A DNA stretch of 64,000 nt from Corynebacterium sp. TAE3-ERU16. Lineage in GTDB: Bacteria; Actinomycetota; Actinomycetes; Mycobacteriales; Mycobacteriaceae. Shown one piece after another: positions 47,447 to 56,993 of the stretch. The notes below the pieces were generated by a model. That model did no database searches, was not told where the DNA came from, and saw only the letters and a list, made by a program, of their open reading frames with translations. Within the stretch, counting starts at the first letter, position 1. Each line of letters opens with the position of its first letter. The translations under genes and the position numbers were made by a program. Location: contig NZ_JAHUTN010000009.1 in NCBI RefSeq assembly GCF_019209935.1, positions 1 to 64,000 of the forward strand. The letters are read 5' to 3'.

Positions 47447-49015
47447 TCACATCCCGAACCGGTCGGCCTGGTCGAAGAACTCCCGTTCGTGGACGCAGGC
47501 GCTGAGGTAGGCGCGGGCCGCCCGGGCGCGCTGTTCCGGGGACGCTGCGGCGAGAGCCCGCTCCACCCGTTCCACGGCGGCCCGCGTTTCCGCGACGAAC
47601 TCCTCGGCCGCGTACTCGGTCAGCCAGGCGTGGTACGGATGCTGCGGGTGGTTGTGTTCCGCCAGCTCCAGGCCGATCTCGACGTACAGCCAGAAGCAGG
47701 GGAGTACCGCCGCCGCCCCGACGACGTAGTCCTCGCCCAGCGTGCTCGCGCGCAGGAAGTCGGTGTAGGCGTTCGTGATCGGGGAGGGTCCGCCGATCCG
47801 CTCACGCTCGGAGAGCCAGGCCCTGTGCAGCTCGGCCTCGCCGAGGATGCATCCGACGGCGTTCTGGGCCCAGGCGATCTGGTCCCCGGTGTCCGGGGCC
47901 CTGACAGCCAGTGCGGCCAGGGCCCGGGCGTACTCGTCGAGATAGTGGGCGTCCTGGTCCAGGTAGAACGTGAATGCCTCCTCCCGGAGGGTCCCCGCCC
48001 GAAGTCCCTTGATCAGTGGGAGATCCATGATCTCCGCCCAGACGTCAGCCGTCGCCTCCCAGAGTGCGGCGGTCCAGGGGCCGGCCGGGGAGACCCGCGG
48101 TGCGGGCGCGGTGCGCCCGGCGGCGATCACCAGCGACCCGGGTGCCTCTCCGGAGGGCATGGGGGCGATCAGGTGACGCCAGGGGGTGGTGTCCGCGGCC
48201 CGGGCGAGACGGCGGGCCCGGTGGCTGTGGTCGACCGGGCCGTGGCCGTGGCCGACCTCGAGCCGGTGTGCGTGTTCGATGGATTCATTGAGCCAGCCGG
48301 TCGCCCAGTCCAGTGCACTCTCCGGGTCTTCGGTGGCCGCCAGTCGGGTGGCCAACGCGGAGGACAGTGAACATCCGGTCCCGTGTGTGCAGGATGTGTC
48401 GTGTCGAGGGGCGGACACGGTGTGCACGTTCCCGTCTGGGGCGACGAGGGCGTTTCCCGCCTCCACGGTGGTCAGGTGCCCGGCCTTGACAACCACGGAG
48501 GTGCCGGTCTCGGAGGCGAGCATCCGGGCCTGCGCGATCGCCCCGGTGAAGTCCGTGGCCGGGGTCGCGTCGCACAGGACGGCGAGTTCGGGGATGTTCG
48601 GGGTCACCACGTCGACGTCCCGCACGAACTCGCGGAGAGCGCCTTCCGCGGCCTCGTCCAGCAGCCTGTTTCCGGAGGTGGCGACCATCACCGGATCGAG
48701 GATGATCCATCGGGGGCGGTGGTCGTGGAGATACCGGCGGACCAGATCGACGGTGGCGGCGTCTCCGAGCATTCCGATCTTGACCGCGTCGACGTCGACG
48801 TCATCGAAGACGGCGTCCAACTGCGCGGAGAGGAACTCCAGTGGGGGCGTGTGGACCTCGCGGACTCCCCGGGTGTTCTGCGCGACGAGTGACGTCGTCA
48901 CCGCCATGCCGTAGCCGCCGGCGGCGGCGATCGACTTCAGATCCGCGTGGATCCCGGCCCCGCCACTGGGGTCGGTGCCGGCGATTGACAGTACTCGGGG
49001 CAGAGCTGGGGACAC
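47447..49015 (-). CDS. thiD: ThiD-TenA fusion: HMP(-P) kinase plus thiaminase II domain
   Basis: 522 residues from GTG. N-terminal ribokinase-like ThiD (about 1-265; SIAGTDPSGGAGIHADLKS, MVATSGNRLLDE, HGTGCSLSSALATRLA) phosphorylates HMP and HMP-P. The C-terminal TenA domain (about 305-520; FYLDQDAHYLDEYARAL, LPCFWLYVEIG with the catalytic-type Cys, EFVAETRAAVERVE) salvages pyrimidine from degraded thiamine. Fusing the two makes HMP release and activation one polypeptide. thiE lies 19 nt upstream on the same strand. Confidence 0.93.
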   Translation of the reverse strand: MSPALPRVLSIAGTDPSGGAGIHADLKSIAAAGGYGMAVTTSLVAQNTRGVREVHTPPLEFLSAQLDAVFDDVDVDAVKIGMLGDAATVDLVRRYLHDHRPRWIILDPVMVATSGNRLLDEAAEGALREFVRDVDVVTPNIPELAVLCDATPATDFTGAIAQARMLASETGTSVVVKAGHLTTVEAGNALVAPDGNVHTVSAPRHDTSCTHGTGCSLSSALATRLAATEDPESALDWATGWLNESIEHAHRLEVGHGHGPVDHSHRARRLARAADTTPWRHLIAPMPSGEAPGSLVIAAGRTAPAPRVSPAGPWTAALWEATADVWAEIMDLPLIKGLRAGTLREEAFTFYLDQDAHYLDEYARALAALAVRAPDTGDQIAWAQNAVGCILGEAELHRAWLSERERIGGPSPITNAYTDFLRASTLGEDYVVGAAAVLPCFWLYVEIGLELAEHNHPQHPYHAWLTEYAAEEFVAETRAAVERVERALAAASPEQRARAARAYLSACVHEREFFDQADRFGM

Positions 49016-49034
49016 GTCGAATTCTCCTGGTCGG

Positions 49035-49748
49035 TCAGCTGCGGTGGACTTCTGTGGGGCGGAACCGGTTGAGCAGCGTGCGTGCGGTCGCGTACGGGTC
49101 GTCGGCGGACATCAGCACGGTGGAGACGCAGACCCCGTCGACGGCGGTGGCGCCAAGCTTATCCACGTTGTCGGGGGTGATCCCTCCGAAGGCGATCGTC
49201 GTCACACCCGCGGCGACGGCGATCCCGGCGACATCGTCGACGACATCCGTCCCCAGCGATGGGGCCCGGCGGCGGCGCGTGTCGGTCGCCCAGACGGGGC
49301 CGATCCCGATCACGTCGGGAACACGGACACCGGAATCGTCGCAGTCGGCGAGGAGCGTCCTGAGCTCCCCGGGCCCGTCGACGGACACACCGATCATCAG
49401 TTCACCCGGCATCAGCCGGCGGGCTTCGGGGTAGGCCATGTCGGCGTGCTCGAGGTGCAGGTGGAAGCCGTGCCGGAGTGCGACGCGGAAACGATCGTGG
49501 ACGAAGACCGGAACATGGAACGGTGTGTGCGGGCCGGGATCGGCGATGGTCCGGGACACCGCGCCACGGATCCTCAGCGCCTGTTCCGCGAAGACCGCGT
49601 CGCTCGCGGCCCGGTTCCGCAACTGGATCACGCTGACCCCGCCCCTGACGGATTCGGTGATCACCTCCCCGGTCCGATCGGTGGAGACCATGGCCGACGG
49701 GTCGGCGCTCAGATAGAGGCCCCAGTGGTTCTCGGCGAGACCGGTCAC
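49035..49748 (-). CDS. thiE: Thiamine-phosphate synthase
   Basis: 237 residues from GTG 49748, with CGAGGAG about 8 nt upstream. TIM-barrel motifs: VSVIQLRNRAASD near 39, VHDRFRVALRHGFHLHLEH near 90, GIGPVWATDTRR near 150 and AFGGITPDN near 185. Joins HMP-PP and thiazole-P. IQLRNR replaces the more usual QLR-K-type motif. No TPP riboswitch is seen upstream. Confidence 0.9.
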   Translation of the reverse strand: MTGLAENHWGLYLSADPSAMVSTDRTGEVITESVRGGVSVIQLRNRAASDAVFAEQALRIRGAVSRTIADPGPHTPFHVPVFVHDRFRVALRHGFHLHLEHADMAYPEARRLMPGELMIGVSVDGPGELRTLLADCDDSGVRVPDVIGIGPVWATDTRRRRAPSLGTDVVDDVAGIAVAAGVTTIAFGGITPDNVDKLGATAVDGVCVSTVLMSADDPYATARTLLNRFRPTEVHRS

Positions 49749-49903
49749 TGTGCAACTCCTCGTGATCGGGGCGGCCGTGGCATTGGCCGGCCGTTCGGTT
49801 CGGGGACGGTTTCGCCGAGAATAGCATGTAGTCGCGCGTGTGGGTTAGGACACCCTTTCCGGCCGTTTTGAGTCGAAGTTCGGTCGGTTCGGCTTCGGGT
49901 CGG

Positions 49904-49909
49904 TAGCGT
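49904..49909 (+). promoter_or_regulatory. -10 element TAGCGT of the methyltransferase gene, leaderless
   Basis: TAGCGT is 7 nt before ATG 49917. Confidence 0.42.
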
Positions 49910-49916
49910 GGATTCC

Positions 49917-50510
49917 ATGCCCACGTGGAAAGAAGTCATCGCAGCCAATCCCGACCACTCCGAGCAGTACGCGGCCAGGTGGCGTATGTTCGCCGCACAG
50001 GGCCGCGACCTCGACGGTGAGGCCCGGCTGGTGGATGCCCTCGCACGGAACCGGGGTTCCCGGATCCTGGATGCGGGCTGCGGCACCGGGAGGGTCGGGG
50101 GCGTGCTCGCCGCTCGCGGGCACGAGGTGACGGGGGTGGATCTGGACCCGGTGCTCATCGGCCACGCGGAGAGGGACTTCCCCGGTAGCCGGTGGGAGGT
50201 CGGGGACCTCACCGCCGGCGAAGTTCCCGACGGAGAGTACGACCTGATCGTCTCCGCCGGAAACGTCATGACCTTCCTGCCCGTGGACGGCCGGCTCGCC
50301 GCTCTCCGGGCGTTGACCGGAGTCCTGGCGCCCGACGGCCGGATGGTGATCGGGTTCGGTGCCGGCCGCGGCTACGGATTCGACGAGTTCATCGCCGATG
50401 CCGCTGAGGCCGGCCTGGAACCCCAGCACCGGTGGGGGACGTGGGAGATCGACCCGCTCACCGCGGATTCCGACTTCATGGTCGCCGTGCTAGTGCACCG
50501 GAGCAGCTAG
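49917..50510 (+). CDS. Class I SAM-dependent methyltransferase
   Basis: 197 residues from ATG 49917 (GTG 49908 overlaps the -10). SAM motif I ILDAGCGTGRVGGVLAARG near 45, motif II VTGVDLDP and YDLIVSAGNVMTFLP. Small-molecule methyltransferase type 11/25, substrate unknown. Divergent from thiE. Confidence 0.82.
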   Translation: MPTWKEVIAANPDHSEQYAARWRMFAAQGRDLDGEARLVDALARNRGSRILDAGCGTGRVGGVLAARGHEVTGVDLDPVLIGHAERDFPGSRWEVGDLTAGEVPDGEYDLIVSAGNVMTFLPVDGRLAALRALTGVLAPDGRMVIGFGAGRGYGFDEFIADAAEAGLEPQHRWGTWEIDPLTADSDFMVAVLVHRSS

Positions 50511-50625
50511 CGGCGGTCCGGGCGGCAGTTCCGTCATCGGATGCAGGCGGTGGAGCGCGGGTGATGCTCTACCGTGTTCCCCCGGAGGGCGACACCGGGG
50601 GACGTCCGGTGGGGGAGCCGATGGT

Positions 50626-50666
50626 ACGGCCGGTCGCACCGGAATCATCCCGGTGCGACCGGCCGT
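50626..50666. terminator. Bidirectional terminator between the methyltransferase and ndh genes
   Basis: A 17-bp perfect stem (ACGGCCGGTCGCACCGG and its complement) around loop AATCATC, between two convergent genes. Confidence 0.8.
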
Positions 50667-50710
50667 CGTTCGTCACAGTCCCGGTGTCCGGGACCGGTGG
50701 AGGACCCGGA

Positions 50711-52123
50711 TCAGGCTTTCCCGGCCCTGCCGTTGAACCGGTCCGTGTCCTTGACCTCGATGAGTTCGTCTTCTTCGCCCGCCAGGTCTCGCAGCTTCGC
50801 GAGTGCGGTCCGGGCGTGCATCTGCTGGCGGGTGGTGGCGAGCTGCCAGCGGTTCCGAGAGAGCACATTCAGTCCCCAGGCCACGGCGGCGACGAAGCGG
50901 TTCCGGAAGCCCACGAGGAACATCAGGTGCACGGCGAGCCACAGGATCCACGCGAAGAACCCGGTCAACTCCACCTTGCCGATCTTCACCACGGCGGAGA
51001 AGCGGGAGACCGTCGCCATCGAACCCTTGTCGTGGTACTCGAAGGGCTCCCGCTCGGATGCCTGGGCGCCCTCGGCGGTGCGGATGATCTGTTCAGCCGA
51101 GTACTCGCCCGCCTGGATCGCGACCTGCGCGACTCCGGGGAGTTTGTTCAGCGACATCATGTCGCCCACGATGAAGACGTCGCTGTGCTCACCGACCGTG
51201 CAGTCGGGATTCACGGGTACGCGCCCGGCGCGGTCGGCCTCGACACCGCACTGGTCGGCGATGAGCTTACCCAGCGGAGAGGCCTGCACTCCGGCGGACC
51301 AGATCTTGCAGAATGCGGGGATGGTCTCGACGGAGTCGTCGACCATCGACTTGTAGGTGACCGCATTCTCATCGACATCCGTGACCATGGCGTTGAGTTT
51401 CACGGTGACGCCGAGCTTCTCCAGCTGGCGCTGCGCATTCCGCCCGAGACGCTTCCCGAAGGGCGGCAGTACCTGGGGCGCGCCGTCGAGAAGGACGATC
51501 TTCGCGCTCTCCGTGGTGATGTTCGAGTACTCGCCGCGGAGCGTGCGGTGCGCCATCTCCGCCAACTGCCCGGCGAGCTCGACGCCCGTCGGGCCGGCGC
51601 CGACGATGACGAAGGTGAGCAGGCGTTCGCGCTCGACCGGGTCGGTGCAGATCTCCGCACGTTCGAAGGCGCCGATGATCCGGGCGCGGAGCTCGAGTGC
51701 GTCGTCGATGGACTTCATGCCGGGGGCGTACTCGGCGAATTGATCGTTACCGAAGTAGGACTGGCTCGAACCGGCGGCGACGATCAGGGAATCGTAGGCG
51801 TACGCGCGCTCGAAATCGCCCAGTCGGGCGGTGACCAGCTTTCCGTCGACGTCGATGTCCGTGACCTCTCCCTTGACGACATGGACGTTGTCCTGGTCCT
51901 TGAGGATCTGGCGGGTGGACGGGGCGATCTCGCCGGAGGAGAGGATACCGGTGGCCACCTGGTAGAGCAGTGGCTGGAAGAGGTGGTGGTTGGTGCGGTC
52001 GATCAGGGTGACGTCGACGTCGGCGTCCGCGAGTTTCTGGACGGCGAACAGGCCACCGAAGCCCGAGCCGATGACGACGACGTGGTGGCGGCCGCCCTCG
52101 GGACGGAAAGGCTTGTCAGTCAT
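50711..52123 (-). CDS. ndh: Type II NADH dehydrogenase
   Basis: 470 residues. N-terminal FAD motif VVVIGSGFGGLFAVQKLADA near 15, NHHLFQPLLYQVATG, NAD-binding VIVGAGPTGVELAGQLAEM near 165 and VFIVGDMM near 295. The C-terminal ~90 residues contain hydrophobic segments (FFAWILWLAVHLMFLVGF) that attach it to the membrane. It passes electrons from NADH to menaquinone without pumping protons and is the sole NADH dehydrogenase of many corynebacteria. AGGAGA precedes the ATG; a possible -10 TACGAT lies at 52189-52194. Confidence 0.95.
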   Translation of the reverse strand: MTDKPFRPEGGRHHVVVIGSGFGGLFAVQKLADADVDVTLIDRTNHHLFQPLLYQVATGILSSGEIAPSTRQILKDQDNVHVVKGEVTDIDVDGKLVTARLGDFERAYAYDSLIVAAGSSQSYFGNDQFAEYAPGMKSIDDALELRARIIGAFERAEICTDPVERERLLTFVIVGAGPTGVELAGQLAEMAHRTLRGEYSNITTESAKIVLLDGAPQVLPPFGKRLGRNAQRQLEKLGVTVKLNAMVTDVDENAVTYKSMVDDSVETIPAFCKIWSAGVQASPLGKLIADQCGVEADRAGRVPVNPDCTVGEHSDVFIVGDMMSLNKLPGVAQVAIQAGEYSAEQIIRTAEGAQASEREPFEYHDKGSMATVSRFSAVVKIGKVELTGFFAWILWLAVHLMFLVGFRNRFVAAVAWGLNVLSRNRWQLATTRQQMHARTALAKLRDLAGEEDELIEVKDTDRFNGRAGKA

Positions 52124-52354
52124 TTAGGTGTTGTCTCCTGGGTAAGGATCTGGAGCCGCAGGAGCGGGCTGCGGCAGTACGGGGCTTCATCGTAGTACGT
52201 TGTCGGATAAATCACATCACCCCGGCTCACAGGGCGATGTCTGCGGGGATCGCAGGCAGCCGCGGGTTACTATCGCCGCACGCTTGCCCTGTGCTCCACC
52301 CGACGTCTACCACCCGACAGTCCAACGCATCGAAAACGGAAGTATTCAGAAACC

Positions 52355-53695
52355 ATGCCCGGCCCCGCATTCGGGGGATACACCCCCGCTCATCTCGTCC
52401 ACGTCGACGCTTCCAGATGGCCCGGTGTCGCGATCGTGCCGGACAACCGGATCCTGCGCCACCGGGCGGCTGCTGCGGAGTCCCGGTTCGCGGCCGCGTG
52501 CGCCTCCGCCGGTATCGTCCTGGACCCCGAGGCTCCGGGCGGTGCCGATCTGACCGTGGAGAACGAGGAGCTGTTCCTGCGGCTGGCCGACAGCGGTTGG
52601 CTGGGACTGGCCGAGGGCTACATGGCCGGAGAATGGCGGAGCCGGGACCTGGTGTCGTGCCTGGCTGGCCTGCTCGACTGCGGATTCGCGCCCCGGGGAA
52701 AGCTCCGGTCGGGCTCGCCGAGGGGAGTCGCTGCGGGAGGATACGCCGGTGGTGAGCTTCCCGGGGACCTCGTCCGTAACTTCTCCGGTGACGGGATGTC
52801 GGCGTTCGGCGCCAGGTTCTCCTCCGGGGTGCCGACGACGGTCCGGACCTCGGTACCGAGCTTCGTCCGCGGTGCGGGTCGGGGGAGCGAACCGTCCAGC
52901 CATTTCGTCGACATCACGACTCTCGCACCACCGGTGGCGGTGGAACGGGCGGATCTCGGTCAGGCACAGCAACGCGCCGCCGAGGCACTGCTCGACGCCG
53001 CGCGGGTGCACAGGGGGACGGATCTCGTCGAGTTCCCCTGCGGTGGGGGGACGGTGGCCCTCGCCGCGGCTCGACGGGGCGCCACCGTCGATTGCCTCAC
53101 GGCTGATCCGGAACTGGCCGGAACGGTCCGCGGGCTTCTCGACCGCGACGTGGACGGTGGCCGAGTACACGTGACCGTGACGAAGAACCCGATCCCGACG
53201 CGCCTGGACTGGATGGGCACGTACGACTCGCTCGTGAGTGTGGAGAAGCTGGAGGTTCTCGGTGCCTCCGGCAGGTCCGACTACCTACGTACCGTGGAGC
53301 AGATGCTCGCCCCCGGTGGATACGCGGCCCTCCAGAGCGTCGTGGCCACCGAGGGCATGCGCCGTGCGGGACGTGACGCCCTCGCGGTCTCCCGGGCCTA
53401 CATCTGGCCCGCACTCGAGCACATCACCACGGAGGATCTGCACCGTGCCGTGGACCGGTCGACCGAACTACGGATAGTCGCGGAGGTCCACTTCGCGCCC
53501 CACTACGAGTCCACCCTGCACCTGCAGCGGGAGATTTTCAGGGCCAATGAGCGCAGTGCCGCGGCGGACGGGTTCGACATCGTGTTCCGGCGCCTGTGGG
53601 ACTACCAGCTGGCGTTGATGGAGGCGATGTTCCGGTTGGGCTGGCTGGACGCGGTCCAGGTCACCGCGACCTCGCGGCGACCGCTGCACCGCTGA
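52355..53695 (+). CDS. Cyclopropane-fatty-acid synthase-like methyltransferase
   Basis: 446 residues. N-terminal SCP2-like/CFA lid (about 60-115; LFLRLADSGWLGLAEGYMAG) followed by a SAM methyltransferase domain. Motif I is weakened (LVEFPCGGGTVALAAARRG near 230), while YDSLVSVEKLEVLG and PGGYAALQSVV match the CFA/CMAS family. Expected to act on unsaturated lipid acyl chains. It is longer than E. coli Cfa, with a divergent central insertion (about 105-175, Gly/Ser-rich). Divergent from ndh across a 231-bp gap. Confidence 0.82.
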   Translation: MPGPAFGGYTPAHLVHVDASRWPGVAIVPDNRILRHRAAAAESRFAAACASAGIVLDPEAPGGADLTVENEELFLRLADSGWLGLAEGYMAGEWRSRDLVSCLAGLLDCGFAPRGKLRSGSPRGVAAGGYAGGELPGDLVRNFSGDGMSAFGARFSSGVPTTVRTSVPSFVRGAGRGSEPSSHFVDITTLAPPVAVERADLGQAQQRAAEALLDAARVHRGTDLVEFPCGGGTVALAAARRGATVDCLTADPELAGTVRGLLDRDVDGGRVHVTVTKNPIPTRLDWMGTYDSLVSVEKLEVLGASGRSDYLRTVEQMLAPGGYAALQSVVATEGMRRAGRDALAVSRAYIWPALEHITTEDLHRAVDRSTELRIVAEVHFAPHYESTLHLQREIFRANERSAAADGFDIVFRRLWDYQLALMEAMFRLGWLDAVQVTATSRRPLHR

Positions 53696-53700
53696 GACCG

Positions 53701-54366
53701 TCAGTGGTCCCAGGAGATGAGCCGCCAACGCCCGAAGGGGGAGTCTCCGGGTTCCAGGATGACGAGCCCCGTGTTCGGGATCGGGTGAGCCTCCTCAACG
53801 GCGATTCCGGTGGCGTGGCGCGCGAACAGGCGCATCGCCGAGGCGTGGGCCACGACGACCGCGTCGCCGTCCGGACGCCGGGCCATCTCCCGCAGTACGA
53901 TCCCCTCGAGTACCGGGCGGTAGCGCCCCAGGAACGTGGTGATGTTCTCACCTCCGGGGGGCATCCCGGTGGTGTCCCCGTTCAGTGCCGCGAGATGGGC
54001 GGCGCGGAAGGTCTCCAGCGAGGTGATGTCGGTCATGTCCTCGAGGTCACCGGCGGAGAATTCGTGCAGCCCCGGGCGGGTTGTCAGTGGCACGGTACCG
54101 GAAGCGAGCCCGGCGTGTCGCTCGAGGGATTCGACGAGCAGCTTGCCGGTGGTCCTCGCGCGGAGAGCCTCGGAGGTGTGCACGCCCGTGAGTCGGCCCG
54201 GGTCGCCGTTCGCCGCCCCGAGCATCTCGGCGAGTCGTCGGCCCACCTCGACGGCCTGGCTGCGGCCGAGTTCCGTCAACGGGGCTCCGGGAGGACGTGT
54301 GTCCAGTGAATGCCGGATGTTCGCTGTCGTTTCTCCGTGTCGGACCAGAATCAGACGGCCGGTCAT
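53701..54366 (-). CDS. Histidine phosphatase (phosphoglycerate-mutase-like)
   Basis: 221 residues. It starts GRLILVRHGETTANIRHSLD with the catalytic RHGE His, then LTELGRSQAVEVGRRLAE, VHTSEALRARTTGKLL and VVAHASAMRLFAR with the second His. Cytosolic, substrate unknown. Convergent with the CFA-like gene, 5 nt apart. Confidence 0.87.
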   Translation of the reverse strand: MTGRLILVRHGETTANIRHSLDTRPPGAPLTELGRSQAVEVGRRLAEMLGAANGDPGRLTGVHTSEALRARTTGKLLVESLERHAGLASGTVPLTTRPGLHEFSAGDLEDMTDITSLETFRAAHLAALNGDTTGMPPGGENITTFLGRYRPVLEGIVLREMARRPDGDAVVVAHASAMRLFARHATGIAVEEAHPIPNTGLVILEPGDSPFGRWRLISWDH

Positions 54367-54395
54367 GGTCTACTCCTCGTGTGTGTCTGGGGTGG

Positions 54396-55073
54396 TCATC
54401 GTCCCGGCGCCGGGGCTCCGGGAGTGTCGGTCTTGCCGGGCTGCGGTCCGACCGCCCGGCGCGAGCGCCGGAGCAGGGTCGCCGTCTTGATGAGCATGGG
54501 GAACAGGACGAGGGAGACCCCGACGACGATGACCCAGTGCATGTACTCCTGTACGACGGGAACCTCCCCGAGAAGATACCCCGCGGAGGTGACCCCGGCG
54601 CCCCACAGCACGCTGCCGATCACCGAATAGAAGGTGAACGTCCGGTGCGCCATGGATGAGAACCCGGCGACAACCGGGGTAACGGTGCGGACGACCGCCA
54701 CGAATCTGGCGAGCGTCACCGTAGCGGGTCCGAAACGGTCGAAGAAGTGGTTGGTCCGTTCGACGGCCTCGGGACCGATCCACCTCATCGCCTGGGAATC
54801 CAGTGCCCTGGGGCCGTAGCGTCGACCTATGAGGAACCCGAGCTGATCACCGAGGATCGCGGCGAGTGGGATCCCGATGAGCAGAACCCACAGTGGTGCA
54901 AACGGATTCTCGGCGTGGGCCATGATGCCGGCCGTGAAGAGCAACGTGTCTCCGGGGAACACGAACCCGATGAGCAGGCCGGTCTCCATGAACACGATGG
55001 CGAGTATCCCGAGCAGACCGAACGAGTTGACTAGTGTGTCCACGTCGAACAACGGCGGCCACCTGCTCTCCAT
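54396..55073 (-). CDS. DedA family membrane protein
   Basis: 225 residues with about 5-6 helices. Family motifs include FMETGLLIGFVFPGDTLLFT, GIPLAAILGDQLGFLIGRRY and FGPATVTLARFVAVVRTVTP. DedA proteins are lipid scramblase-like and support membrane homeostasis. Followed by the histidine phosphatase gene after 29 nt. Confidence 0.9.
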   Translation of the reverse strand: MESRWPPLFDVDTLVNSFGLLGILAIVFMETGLLIGFVFPGDTLLFTAGIMAHAENPFAPLWVLLIGIPLAAILGDQLGFLIGRRYGPRALDSQAMRWIGPEAVERTNHFFDRFGPATVTLARFVAVVRTVTPVVAGFSSMAHRTFTFYSVIGSVLWGAGVTSAGYLLGEVPVVQEYMHWVIVVGVSLVLFPMLIKTATLLRRSRRAVGPQPGKTDTPGAPAPGR

Positions 55074-55283
55074 CTGAATGTTCCGTTCGCGGGTCGCTAC
55101 GGAATCGATCCACCTCTCGGGTGGCTTTCTTCCCGATGATACGACACGGGGCGTCGGGCGGTTACCCGTGGAGTCCGTTGACCCCGGGTGGGCGTGTGCC
55201 GACCGGTGGTTCGGGGTGACCGGGCCGTCGTGGTCGGGGGTACACCCGTCCCGGGTTCCGGTGACGTGTGCAGGCGCTGGGTA

Positions 55284-56645
55284 CTAGATCTCCGTCATGT
55301 CCACGTAGCGGGTCTCGTGCATGCAGCGGATCGCGATGAGGGAGATCACCGAGACCGCGGCCAGATAGAAACCCACGGATGCCACACCGAAGGCGGCGAC
55401 CAGTGCGGTGGCGACGAAGGGTGCGATCGCCGCGCCGAGGATTGAGGCCAGGTTGTAGGCGATTCCGGAGCCGGTGTACCGGACGTTGGTGGGGAAGAGC
55501 TCCGGTAGCACCGCGGACATGGGGCCGAAGATCAGCCCCATGATGAACATTCCGATGGTCAGGAACGCGAGAGTGCTTCCGGTGGTGGCGGTGTCGGGGC
55601 TGAGGAACAGCGGGAATACCAGGCCGAAGCCGATCATCATCAGTGAGACGATGCTCAGCGTCCGGCGGCGCCCCCGGGAATCAGCGAGCCGTCCGGAGAG
55701 GAGGATACCGAGGATGAAGGCGAAGATGGAGATCAGCTGGATCTTCAGGAAATCGGTGTAGTTGATCCCCAGTCCGAGCCCCTTCTCCCGTGGGCCGATC
55801 CCGTAGGAGAGGACCCATGTGGTGACGAGATAGAACAACGTGTAGCAGCTGACCATGATGAATGTTCCGAGCACCAGCGGACGGAAGGATGTGCGGAATA
55901 CCTCGGCGACCGGGGCATTCACCTTCTTGCCGCTCTGGACCGCACTGGTGAACACCGGGGTCTCCTCCAGTTTGAAGCGGACGTAGAGCCCGATGACGAC
56001 CATGACCGCCGAGAGCAGGAACGGGATGCGCCAGCCCCATGTCATGAAGGCTCCGGTGGTGTCACCGTTGGTGTGCCCGAGTGTGCTCACGAGGATCAGG
56101 AAGAGTCCGTTGGCGGCGAGGAATCCGAAAGGCGCTCCGAGCTGCGGCCACATCGCCGCCCAGGCGCGCTTGCCCTTTTCGGCTGTCTCCGTGGCGAGCA
56201 GTGCCGCGCCGGACCACTCCCCGCCCAGACCGAGTCCCTGGCAGAAGCGCATGAGCGCCAGCAGTGCGGGCGCGAGGACCCCCGCCATCGCGTAGGTCGG
56301 TAGCACACCGATGAGGAAGGTCGCGATACCCATGGTGAGCAACGACGCCACGAGAGTGGCCTTTCTGCCGATTCTGTCACCGAAATGTCCGAACACGACC
56401 GAACCGAGGGGGCGGCCGAGGAATGCGAGCCCGAAGGTCGCGAAAGAGGCGAGGAGAGCCACGGTGTGGTCCTCGTTCGCGGGGAAGAACAGGTACGGGA
56501 AGACCGCGACGGCTGCACTCGCGTAGGCGTAGAAATCGTAGAATTCGACGGTTGTCCCCACCAGTGAGGCGATGACGATCCGGCGTCGCGTACGTCGGTC
56601 GAAGCGCGGTCGGGTGGTGGATACCGGGGTGGTGGTTCCGGTCAT
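55284..56645 (-). CDS. MFS transporter of the metabolite:H+ symporter (MHS) family
   Basis: 453 residues from ATG 56645, with GAAGGAAC upstream; the frame is open to 56711 without further homology. Twelve helices. Signature regions are SLVGTTVEFYDFYAYASAAV, LGRPLGSVVFGHFGDRIGRK and RFCQGLGLGGEWSGAALLAT. MHS members carry organic acids, proline, betaine or shikimate; substrate not predictable. Confidence 0.9.
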   Translation of the reverse strand: MTGTTTPVSTTRPRFDRRTRRRIVIASLVGTTVEFYDFYAYASAAVAVFPYLFFPANEDHTVALLASFATFGLAFLGRPLGSVVFGHFGDRIGRKATLVASLLTMGIATFLIGVLPTYAMAGVLAPALLALMRFCQGLGLGGEWSGAALLATETAEKGKRAWAAMWPQLGAPFGFLAANGLFLILVSTLGHTNGDTTGAFMTWGWRIPFLLSAVMVVIGLYVRFKLEETPVFTSAVQSGKKVNAPVAEVFRTSFRPLVLGTFIMVSCYTLFYLVTTWVLSYGIGPREKGLGLGINYTDFLKIQLISIFAFILGILLSGRLADSRGRRRTLSIVSLMMIGFGLVFPLFLSPDTATTGSTLAFLTIGMFIMGLIFGPMSAVLPELFPTNVRYTGSGIAYNLASILGAAIAPFVATALVAAFGVASVGFYLAAVSVISLIAIRCMHETRYVDMTEI

Positions 56646-56980
56646 GGGAGTGGGGGTTCCTTCGTGCGGAGAGGTGTATCGGTGATTGGTGTCCCTGACC
56701 TGTGGAGTCAACGATGTGGTGGGGACCGGTGCGGTGATGTGTCACCACACCAAAAGCAGGTAGTATCATACACCTTTCTTTTCACGGTACAGAACCCGAA
56801 TTCCACTCCATGGGAAACGGTCGTCGGCGCACTCCATTCGCCGGGGGCGGGTCCACCTGCCTTCTCCGTGGGCTCCGTGGTGACGGCCGGGGTCGCCGCG
56901 GACCATCCGCGACCGGTGGTCGGAACCGGTCGAAGGCGCCCGGAGGGCCTGCTTCCCACGGGAATACCGGGGTCACGGGG
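56646..56980. other. 335-bp intergenic region with the MHS promoter
   Basis: Contains the promoter described below and otherwise no gene. An 8-bp repeat at the far end overlaps the stop of the dehydrogenase gene. Confidence 0.55.
56765..56794 (-). promoter_or_regulatory. Promoter of the MHS transporter
   Basis: On the minus strand TTCTGT (56789-56794), an 18-nt spacer and TATGAT (56765-56770) preceded by TG. It predicts a 5' UTR of roughly 110 nt. Confidence 0.5.
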
Positions 56981-56993
56981 TCACGGGGTCACC
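56967..56993. repeat. Three tandem copies of GGGGTCAC
   Basis: Three 8-bp copies overlap the last codons and stop of the dehydrogenase gene. Because 8 is not a multiple of 3, copy-number change would alter the C-terminus. Confidence 0.55.

Noticed and set aside
49749..49903. TPP riboswitch upstream of thiE
   Set aside because: The CUGAGA and ACCUGAUCUGG-type core motifs are absent on the thiE strand.
50432..52195. 587-aa open frame on the plus strand
   Set aside because: Opposite to ndh, which has full FAD and NAD motifs.
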